Shown here piece by piece: positions 1 through 4,902 of a stretch of 9,811 nt of DNA. A program made the translations under genes and the position numbers. Position 1 is the first letter of the stretch; each line of letters starts with the position of its first letter. The stretch is from Planctomycetota bacterium (GTDB taxonomy: Bacteria > Planctomycetota > Planctomycetia > Planctomycetales > Planctomycetaceae): positions 1-9,811 of the forward strand of contig JAPOLP010000155.1 in NCBI GenBank assembly GCA_029977045.1, in the 5' to 3' direction. The notes beneath the pieces were generated by a model. That model saw only the letters and a program-made list of their open reading frames with translations, made no database searches and had not been told where the DNA came from.

Positions 1-638
1 ATCCGGAGAAGTCGAAACCGACGCAGAAGAAGCTCCGGGCCAAGGATCGGCCACTGGCGAACGACTTCGTTTCGGACGAAGAGTTTGACCGCCTGCTCGA
101 CGCCTGGTTCGGCAACATTGCCCGTGTGCTGGTGCCGGGTCGCGGGTTCTACATCTGGGGCGGCTACGCAAACTGCGCGAATTACCCGCCGTTCCTGAAG
201 AAGCACGGACTGTACTTCTCACAGGCCCTCATCTGGGACAAACAGCACCCCGTCCTCACGCGAAAGGACTTCATGGGGGCGCATGAATGGTGCTTCTACG
301 GATGGAAGGAGGGAGCCGCCCACGAGTTCTTCGGGCCGAACAACGCCACCGACCTCTGGCATGTGAAGAAGGTCAACCCGCAGAGCATGGTCCATCTGAC
401 CGAGAAGCCGGTCGAACTGGCGGTGCGGGCGATGCAGTTCTCATCCCGGACCGGCGAAAACGTCCTCGACCTGTTCGGCGGCAGCGGCTCAACCCTGATC
501 GCCGCTCAGCAGACCGGACGCCGGGCGTACCTGATGGAACTCGACCCGCTCTACTGCGACGTGATTGTGCAGCGATATGAGCAGTTCACGGGCAACCAGG
601 CGGACCGCTTCAGCGCCGTGTTGGAGAATGCGGCGTGA
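1..638 (+). CDS. DNA N4/N6 methyltransferase, C-terminal part (5' end outside window)
   Basis: The reading frame is open from the left edge (first full codon at base 3) to TGA at 636-638, so the true start lies upstream. An internal ATG at 126 is unlikely to be the start, because the codons before it read as normal protein. The C-terminal part carries TEKP near base 400 and the AdoMet-binding motif LDLFGGSGST near bases 462-492, followed by a Glu/Asp acidic loop (MELDPLYCDVI). Motif I lying C-terminal is typical of DNA methylases in which the catalytic (D/N/S)PP(Y/W) motif comes first; that motif is off the window here. The family methylates adenine N6 or cytosine N4. In phages such enzymes often stand alone, sometimes fused to a ParB-like domain, and protect DNA or modify promoters. 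The target site cannot be read. Its 3' end overlaps the convergent MerR gene by 29 bp. Confidence 0.9.
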   Translation, partial: PEKSKPTQKKLRAKDRPLANDFVSDEEFDRLLDAWFGNIARVLVPGRGFYIWGGYANCANYPPFLKKHGLYFSQALIWDKQHPVLTRKDFMGAHEWCFYGWKEGAAHEFFGPNNATDLWHVKKVNPQSMVHLTEKPVELAVRAMQFSSRTGENVLDLFGGSGSTLIAAQQTGRRAYLMELDPLYCDVIVQRYEQFTGNQADRFSAVLENAA

Positions 639-1050
639 CTGTGCTTGCGAGGTCGATTTCACGGATGACACAACATGGTTCACTCAGCTTGCTGCGTCGG
701 CACTTCTTGAGCGCTGACTGCAGCACCTGTTGCACGTCTCGCAGATCTCGCAACTTCTGATCAACGTCCGCGAGTCTTTGTTCTATGATCGGCTGCACTT
801 CCCGACATTGCGGCAATACACCGCCTTCGGTGGAAAGCAGAATTCGGATGTCGTCCAGCGTGAATCCGATCCCCTGCGCCGCGCGGATGAACTTCACTTT
901 CCGCAGCGAATCATCCGTGTACAGCCGATAGTTGCCGGCGCTGCGGTCCTCCGCTTCGATCAGGCCGACACGCTCGTAGTACCTCAACGTGGTCGTTGGA
1001 ATCTCGGCCGCACTGGCCAGTTGGCTGATGGTGTATTCCCCCTCGCGCAT
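610..1050 (-). CDS. MerR-family heavy-metal-responsive transcriptional regulator (MerR/PbrR/ZntR type)
   Basis: This is a 146-aa protein, the usual length for metal-sensing MerR proteins. Residues 6-45 form the winged-helix DNA-binding domain (TISQLASAAEIPTTTLRYYE, then GLIEAEDR and NYRLY). Residues 48-72 carry the second conserved helix pair (IRAAQGIGFTLDDIRILL). Residues 85-115 are the long dimerisation helix, followed by a Cys-containing metal loop. Cys82, Cys117 and Cys126 have the numbering and spacing of the three Hg(II) ligands of Tn21/Tn501 MerR; lead sensors of the PbrR691 type share this 35/9 spacing. Cys127 is an extra neighbouring cysteine. The protein should bind the dyad at 1092-1115, repress without metal, and untwist the over-long promoter spacer when metal is bound. 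It is divergent from the transporter gene, as in mer operons. No strong Shine-Dalgarno sequence is visible before the ATG. Mercury versus lead or another soft metal is undecided. Confidence 0.9.
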   Translation of the reverse strand: MREGEYTISQLASAAEIPTTTLRYYERVGLIEAEDRSAGNYRLYTDDSLRKVKFIRAAQGIGFTLDDIRILLSTEGGVLPQCREVQPIIEQRLADVDQKLRDLRDVQQVLQSALKKCRRSKLSEPCCVIREIDLASTVTPHSPTRR

Positions 1051-1089
1051 GGTTCCGCCGCTTCGTTTTCCAAAATCTTCCGTTCGGGC

Positions 1090-1121
1090 TTGACCTTACA
1101 CTTGAGTGCAAGGTCGATAAT
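1090..1121 (+). promoter_or_regulatory. MerR-activated promoter for the metal transport genes
   Basis: A -35 box TTGACC (1090-1095) and a -10 box GATAAT (1116-1121) are separated by 20 bp. That is longer than the normal 17 bp and typical of MerR-family promoters (19-20 bp), which are silent until the metal-bound regulator distorts the DNA. It points toward the transporter gene starting at 1177, leaving a leader of about 50 nt. The dyad fills the spacer. Confidence 0.85.
1092..1115. promoter_or_regulatory. MerR-family operator (24-bp dyad)
   Basis: A near-perfect inverted repeat, left arm GACCTTACACT and right arm AGTGCAAGGTC around a central TG; 10 of 12 base pairs match. It lies inside the -35/-10 spacer, exactly where MerR-family dimers bind. 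The ACCTT...AAGGT arms look more like operators of CueR/ZntR/PbrR-type regulators than the GTAC-containing arms of the classic Tn21 mer operator. The site would control both the transporter genes and the divergent regulator gene. Confidence 0.85.
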
Positions 1122-1176
1122 ACCCGCAGAGAGGGACGGACACAATCTGAAGCGGGCGTCGCCAAGGAATTGAAAC

Positions 1177-2673
1177 ATGAGCACTGATACGTCCACCGCA
1201 ACGCGGACCGAGTGTCCGGTCTGTCGAACAAAAGGGAAGCGGGTTGCTGTTGTCACACTGCGCTCGCTACTCAAACCGGAACTCGCGACCACGCTGCAAG
1301 CAGGCGAATCGTGCGAGTGTTCCCCCGCCGGCGAGTGCCGGACACCAACCGAGGATACCGGCTGGCGGTTCTGCGACTCCGCAGGGTGCGAGGTCGTGTA
1401 TTTCTCGGAGACGACCGAGCAGCAGTTCACGGAACCCGATCTGACAGTCGATGTCGGCGTCAAGCAGACCGACGGCCCACGACCACTGTGCTACTGCTTC
1501 GGTCACTCCGTAGCCAGCATCAAAGATGAACTTCGTGCGAAGGGGCGATCGGAAGCGCTCGAAGACATTCGGGTCAAGATGAAAGATCCGGGCTGCCACT
1601 GTGCGACCGCGAATCCATCCGGAGCATGCTGTCTGGGCAGCGTTTCGCGGGGGATCGAAACAGCCCATGCGGAATTGAACGCTGAGAATCCCGATGCTCC
1701 AGTTCCCGTCGTGCCGCCAAATCGCGGCGAGCGCATTGCGAAGATCGGAACGCTTGTTTCCGCCATCATGGCATCCAGCTGCTGCTGGCTACCGTTATTG
1801 CTGCTGGCCGTGGGAGTGTCGGGGGCCGGAATCGCGGCGACCCTGGAAACGTATCGGCCCGCTTTCATGGCCGTCACATTCGGTTTTCTCGCGGCCGCAT
1901 TCTACTTCACGTATCGTCCCAGGAAGTCCGTAGCAGCGGGAGACAATTGCTGTGCGGTGGAGCAGGCAGCGGCAGATGATTGTTACGAGCGCATTCGAAC
2001 TCGGCGATTCAGCATGATAGCGATGAACAAGGTCATGCTATGGGGCGTCACTGTGCTGGCCGTGGCCTTTCTGCTGTTCCCAAGCTACGTCGGGACGCTG
2101 CTCGGCACCACCAGCGACACATCCGTGACGGAGAATATGAACCGGGTTGTCATCCACATTGAAGGAATGACGTGCGAAGGATGTGCCACGACAGTCGCGC
2201 AGGCGATTCGGCGGGTTCCCGGAGTCGCGGCCGTCGAAGTCAGCTATGAAAAGTCAGAAGCGATCGTCGGCGTTGAACCGGGTAACGATATCCCGGTGTC
2301 AAAGGTGCTGGCTGCGCTTCGAGATGCCGGGTACGACGGAAACGTGCCAACCAACACTTCAATCGAGTCGGATCATCCCGATGATCCTGCGGCCGTCGAT
2401 GAGCCGCAGAATATCGAGACCACGGAGACGGTGTTCCGCGTCGACGGAATGTCTTGCGACGGCTGTGCCACCGCACTGACGGAGTCGCTCCTCGCTGTTC
2501 CCGGCGTCACTGGTGCCCGCGTGGACTTCAAGTCAGGGCGTGCTTACGTCCAAAACCCCTCCTGCTGCAAACCGCCCTCCGAAGCTGTTATCCAAGTCAT
2601 CGAGACGTCTGGCTTTCGCGGTCAGATAGAAGAATCGCCCATCTCCCAGAGCCCGAAAGGAGATCCAAAGTGA
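1177..2673 (+). CDS. Heavy-metal transporter fusion: CopZ-N domain + MerT-like membrane domain + two HMA (MerP-like) domains
   Basis: A 498-aa protein; ATG at 1177 is preceded by AAGGA (1164-1168). Residues 11-155 resemble the N-terminal domain of Archaeoglobus CopZ (zinc plus [2Fe-2S] type): CPVC (13,16), C66/C71 in FCDSAGCEVVYF, CYC (105,107) and ANPSGACC (151,152). Residues 188-246 match MerT, with two membrane segments and the vicinal Cys202-Cys203 in the first, then YRP and a cytosolic Cys set (258, 259, 269). A third membrane segment spans about 285-308. Two HMA domains follow: about 322-388 with MTCEGC (333/336) and about 416-482 with MSCDGC (427/430), plus CC at 463/464. MerT carries Hg(II) through the inner membrane and MerP-like domains pass it on between Cys pairs. 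The N-terminal domain may add a redox or metal-handoff role (inference). It is the first gene of the cassette and controlled by the MerR promoter. An extra insert with C46, C48 and C54 is unlike CopZ. Confidence 0.88.
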   Translation: MSTDTSTATRTECPVCRTKGKRVAVVTLRSLLKPELATTLQAGESCECSPAGECRTPTEDTGWRFCDSAGCEVVYFSETTEQQFTEPDLTVDVGVKQTDGPRPLCYCFGHSVASIKDELRAKGRSEALEDIRVKMKDPGCHCATANPSGACCLGSVSRGIETAHAELNAENPDAPVPVVPPNRGERIAKIGTLVSAIMASSCCWLPLLLLAVGVSGAGIAATLETYRPAFMAVTFGFLAAAFYFTYRPRKSVAAGDNCCAVEQAAADDCYERIRTRRFSMIAMNKVMLWGVTVLAVAFLLFPSYVGTLLGTTSDTSVTENMNRVVIHIEGMTCEGCATTVAQAIRRVPGVAAVEVSYEKSEAIVGVEPGNDIPVSKVLAALRDAGYDGNVPTNTSIESDHPDDPAAVDEPQNIETTETVFRVDGMSCDGCATALTESLLAVPGVTGARVDFKSGRAYVQNPSCCKPPSEAVIQVIETSGFRGQIEESPISQSPKGDPK

Positions 2674-2984
2674 AGAATCTGTTGTTTGTAAAGAAAGGAT
2701 GGCTTCTCGCCGTCGTCGTCCTCAGCGCTGCCGCTGGTGCATATGGATTCAGCCAAGTTGGCGAACAGTCCGCGTGTCCGGGTCGCGTCGTTTGCCCGCT
2801 GACGGGCGAGGAAATCTGCAAGGATCACTGTCCGCTTGTTGACGCCAGTCGGTCGGACTGTCCGGGCAAGATCGAATGCCCGCTGACCGGCGAATTCGTC
2901 TGCCGCGATCGATGTCCCCTCGGCGCGGCAGATTCCAAGGCCAGTGCCGAATCCGAACTTCCAGCATGCTGTCGCAATCATTAA
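2670..2984 (+). CDS. Small membrane-anchored Cys-rich protein with two tandem CPG...CPLTGE...C...CPL repeats
   Basis: A 104-aa protein. I chose GTG at 2670 because AAAGGAGA (2656-2663) lies at ideal distance and GTGA overlaps the transporter stop, a sign of translational coupling; the same frame is open further upstream, but that part overlaps the transporter. Residues 1-10 are basic (KNLLFVKKG) and 11-28 are a hydrophobic segment ending in AAAGAYG, so the protein is a secreted or N-terminally anchored periplasmic protein. The rest holds two copies of a Cys module at residues 36-56 and 64-84: C36, C42, C50, C54 and C64, C70, C78, C82, with identical 6/8/4 spacing and a period of 28. A CC pair sits at 100-101. 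Ten of 104 residues are Cys. I do not recognise a named family. Context suggests a periplasmic soft-metal binding partner of the transporter, or a four-Cys (Zn or Fe-S) fold. Confidence 0.85.
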   Translation: MKNLLFVKKGWLLAVVVLSAAAGAYGFSQVGEQSACPGRVVCPLTGEEICKDHCPLVDASRSDCPGKIECPLTGEFVCRDRCPLGAADSKASAESELPACCRNH

Positions 2985-3056
2985 TGGCGATTGCAGCCTG
3001 CCTGCCGGGGGGCATCCGGTCGGTTGACGGTGCGAATGCAAATCACCAACGAGAGA

Positions 3057-3083
3057 ACGCCCGTACGTCGCAACGTCGGGCGT
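3057..3083. terminator. Strong hairpin between convergent genes, possible bidirectional terminator
   Basis: Perfect 7-bp outer stem ACGCCCG/CGGGCGT, a one-base T bulge, a 4-bp inner stem ACGT/ACGT and a CGCA loop. A second small hairpin follows (CCGGG/CCCGG with a CGGAA loop, about 3086-3100). It lies between the plus-strand metal cassette and the minus-strand block, where a shared terminator is expected. No U-tract follows on either strand, so intrinsic termination is not certain. The remaining bases of the 2985-3105 gap show no gene. Confidence 0.45.
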
Positions 3084-3105
3084 CACCGGGCGGAACCCGG
3101 GGTGG

Positions 3106-3393
3106 TTACTCTCCGGGACTGAAGATCGTCCCGCACGAATCGCAGCGGACGAACTCGTCGTCCTGCCAGATCAGGCGATCGACGTCCGATTCGCCGCACT
3201 CCGGGCAGGGGAACGCGACCTCGTTGGTCGTCTCCGGCACCGGCGGGTCGAGTCGGTCCGCGATGGCGAGAAGAACCTCAACCAGGTCGTCGGCATCGAT
3301 GGCCCGTGACCGATAGCCGTCGTTGATCGCCTGCTGCACAGCGGCGGTGACCTCGCGGATCGCATCGGCGATGGTGAGTTCAGGAGTCGCCAT
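3106..3393 (-). CDS. Small zinc-ribbon protein of unknown function
   Basis: A 95-aa protein. ATG at 3391-3393 is preceded by a perfect AGGAGG that overlaps the stop of the HARE-HTH gene, so the two are probably coupled. Residues 1-50 are predicted helical (TIADAIREVTAAVQQAINDG, then DADDLVEVLLAIADRL). Residues 60-92 form a zinc-ribbon: CPEC (63,66) and CDSC (84,87), 17 residues apart, with the short strands DRLIW and FVRCD between and around them. Such folds bind zinc and often touch nucleic acid or partner proteins. It is the last gene of the minus-strand block. No specific family is recognised; a role in phage gene regulation or DNA metabolism is only a guess from context. Confidence 0.75.
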   Translation of the reverse strand: MATPELTIADAIREVTAAVQQAINDGYRSRAIDADDLVEVLLAIADRLDPPVPETTNEVAFPCPECGESDVDRLIWQDDEFVRCDSCGTIFSPGE

Positions 3394-3402
3394 GATCGCC
3401 TC

Positions 3403-4005
3403 CTACTTCTTGAGGGCGAATTGACCCCGGTCGACCTTCACGATCCGGGCGTCCTTCCCTTTGTTCTGAATCTCGCGGAGCAGCGCCGAGTACAGAGTCT
3501 GCGCGGGCGTCTTGCCGCCGGGGCTCGTCCAGTACCCCTTGGTCCCCATCGCGTCGATCATCGCCTTTGTCGTCATGGACACTTTGGATTCGGACAGCAC
3601 TTTGACCGCCGCGTCGAGCTGGCTGAGCTTGCCATCGGTCTTGGGCTGGCGGGTCTTCGCCGGCTTCTTCGTGGCGGGCTTGGCCGGTTCAGTTTCCGTC
3701 GGCGGGGCTGTAGCATCGGCCATCGCCTCGGCTTCGCGGCGGCCGATCTCGACCCACTCCTCGTAATCCTTCTTGGTGAGCTTCTTCGCGAGCTCGTCGA
3801 GATAGAACCGGTCGGTCGTTTTCGAACGGTTGGGGTTACCGGTCTCCAGGTTGAACTCGATGGTCCGGCCTTCAAATGAGGCCCCATGTTCCGCGTCATC
3901 CTGGAGGCGACCGTTGGTCACCTCGATCAATTGACCTGAGTTTGTTTCGTAAATGTCACCCTTGCGGACGCTCGTAATCTTTGTGGTCTTGGTCTTGGTC
4001 GCCAT
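3403..4005 (-). CDS. HARE-HTH domain protein (winged-helix, HB1/ASXL/restriction-endonuclease type)
   Basis: A 200-aa protein. I prefer the ATG at 4003-4005, preceded by GGGAG, over an upstream ATG at 4092: the extra 29 residues are low-complexity and that start has no ribosome site. Residues 10-90 are an unrecognised N-terminal domain (KGDIYETNSGQLIEVTNG, then FEGRTIEFNLETGNP and LDELAKKLTKKDYEEWVEIG). Residues 98-124 are a Pro/Lys/Ala/Thr linker. Residues 126-198 match the HARE-HTH winged helix: LSQLDAAVKVL, MTTKAMIDAM, KGYWTSPGGKTPAQTLYSAL and a final strand VDRGQFAL. The family is thought to read DNA or its modified bases and links to chromatin factors, RNA polymerase delta and restriction systems. 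It sits in the minus block between the 73-aa gene and the zinc-ribbon gene. A regulatory or DNA-modification-sensing role is inference. Confidence 0.82.
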   Translation of the reverse strand: MATKTKTTKITSVRKGDIYETNSGQLIEVTNGRLQDDAEHGASFEGRTIEFNLETGNPNRSKTTDRFYLDELAKKLTKKDYEEWVEIGRREAEAMADATAPPTETEPAKPATKKPAKTRQPKTDGKLSQLDAAVKVLSESKVSMTTKAMIDAMGTKGYWTSPGGKTPAQTLYSALLREIQNKGKDARIVKVDRGQFALKK

Positions 4006-4095
4006 GATCGTACTCCCGTGTTGGTGATGGTCGGCTGCCATCGTCAGGCCGCGAGAACCACCCCGCGACGACGCCCATTGGCGTTTCGGCATTTG

Positions 4096-4317
4096 TCAGT
4101 CGCGGTCTACTCCGAACCCGGCTGCGTGGAGCTCATCCCGTTTCGCTCCGCGCGTTTTGCGAAGGGCGTTAGCGGTTGCCTCGATGGCGAACAGGATCAC
4201 CTCTGCTGCTTCGGTGTCCTCACAGTCGAGGTCCGCCAGTCTGCGGTCGTGATCGACAAGCAGACGCTCGAGGTTTTGGAGCGTGCGGACCAGAGTGCTG
4301 TTGAGCGGTCGGGTCAT
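4096..4317 (-). CDS. Hypothetical 73-aa helical protein
   Basis: A 73-aa protein; ATG at 4315-4317 is preceded by GAGGA. An in-frame ATG at 4330-4332 lies upstream but has no ribosome site, and the GAGGA falls between the two, favouring the later start. The chain looks almost wholly helical and amphipathic, with heptad-like Leu spacing in residues 9-30 (LVRTLQNLERLLVDHDRRLADL) and again in 35-54, so a coiled coil is possible. One Cys (32), no metal motif and no membrane segment. It lies in the minus block, upstream of the HARE-HTH gene. I do not recognise the family; small early phage proteins of this kind are common. Confidence 0.65.
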   Translation of the reverse strand: MTRPLNSTLVRTLQNLERLLVDHDRRLADLDCEDTEAAEVILFAIEATANALRKTRGAKRDELHAAGFGVDRD

Positions 4318-4346
4318 GGTGGCATTCCTCATAGTTGGTGATGCGT

Positions 4347-4562
4347 TCAGACAGGGAATCCGAGGTCGCGGGCTTCGTCTTCGTTGACAACCCCCATCGC
4401 AAACGCGGCATACACCGCGTACTTCAGCGCGTCGTGCATTTGCTCGGCGTGACCCCAGTTGATTCGCTCCTGGTGGGGGATCGTGTTGGTGGCGGCCTGC
4501 ATCCGGGTGAGGAGGGCGGCCATCGTTTCGGCGTGCTTCGCAGTCTTCTGGCGGGCGTTCAT
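4347..4562 (-). CDS. Hypothetical 71-aa protein, first gene of the minus-strand block
   Basis: A 71-aa protein. I chose ATG at 4560-4562 (AAGGGA about 7 nt upstream) over an ATG at 4616, whose extra 18 residues (rich in Arg, Asn and Lys) look untranslated. The protein is mostly helical: NARQKTAKHAETMAALLTRMQAATN, then HAEQMHDALKYAVYAAFAMGVVNEDEARDLGF. The final part resembles a short helical hairpin ending in GF. No catalytic or metal motif is seen. It faces the divergent region before the packaging genes and is probably the first gene read from a promoter there. Function unknown. Confidence 0.65.
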   Translation of the reverse strand: MNARQKTAKHAETMAALLTRMQAATNTIPHQERINWGHAEQMHDALKYAVYAAFAMGVVNEDEARDLGFPV

Positions 4563-4664
4563 TGGTTGTCCCTTGGTTCGTGTTTTGTGGTTTGCATCGC
4601 GGTTGCGACATGACACGAGTTACCTCGGGTGCGGAACGTCATCCACTCAGTTCCGAGCAGAAAA

Positions 4665-4685
4665 AGCAGGTTTTCAGCAGGTTTT
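4665..4685. repeat. Tandem 11-bp repeat in the divergent control region
   Basis: AGCAGGTTTT occurs twice in direct succession (4665-4674 and 4676-4685), one base apart, so with a period of 11 bp. It ends just before the ATG at 4690 and lies inside the 4563-4689 region between the minus block and the packaging operon. The period is close to one helical turn, as in paired protein-binding sites. The second copy also overlaps the likely ribosome site of the next gene. No clear -35/-10 pair could be assigned in this region. Confidence 0.5.
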
Positions 4686-4689
4686 TCAC

Positions 4690-4902
4690 ATGTCCGAACG
4701 CGGCCCCATCAACCCCCTGGCGCTCCTGATTGCTGACGCAGCGCAGCTGCTCTCGAAGGCCGGTGCGCGACAGATTCTGGTCGAGCAGATCAAGGCGGAT
4801 GTGGCTGCCGGAGCGCCAACAAACGCCGATGGGACGATCAACCTGGTGACATACGCAGCTTGGCTCTCGATCGCCCGTGGGGGACAAAGTAGTGGCGATT
4901 GA
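4690..4902 (+). CDS. Putative terminase small-subunit-like DNA-binding protein
   Basis: A 70-aa protein; ATG at 4690 with only a weak AGCAGG ribosome site. It is mostly helical, ending in a conserved-looking segment ADVAAGAPTNADGTINLVTYAAWL. Its place directly before the large terminase, with overlapping reading frames, is that of a small terminase subunit (lambda Nu1 position). The length is short for a full small terminase, so it may be only the DNA-binding module or a different protein. Its DG-[I/V]-x-LV-x-Y-x-AWL segment recurs in the N-terminus of the large terminase (residues about 44-57), suggesting both share a DNA-binding element. The function is inferred from position and this similarity, not from a recognised family match. 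Confidence 0.6.
   Translation: MSERGPINPLALLIADAAQLLSKAGARQILVEQIKADVAAGAPTNADGTINLVTYAAWLSIARGGQSSGD

Noticed and set aside
126..128. Start of the methyltransferase at ATG/GTG 126
   Set aside because: The frame is open and protein-like to the left edge, and the catalytic motif must lie upstream, so the gene is cut by the window.
730..1173. 147-codon plus-strand frame opposite the MerR gene
   Set aside because: The opposite strand encodes a clear MerR protein with intact motifs, and this frame also runs across the operator and promoter.
2454..2669. Longer N-terminus for the small Cys-rich protein, starting at ATG 2454
   Set aside because: This part overlaps the second HMA domain in another frame and is Arg/Ser-rich. 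The GTG at 2670 has a strong ribosome site and a signal-like N-terminus.
4006..4092. Upstream start for the HARE-HTH protein at 4092
   Set aside because: The extra residues are low-complexity with no ribosome site, and the 10-bp leader repeat lies within this stretch.
4096..4611. 171-codon minus-strand frame as a single gene
   Set aside because: Its upstream part overlaps the 71-aa gene in another frame and is shadow-like. The region is better explained by two short genes with their own ribosome sites.
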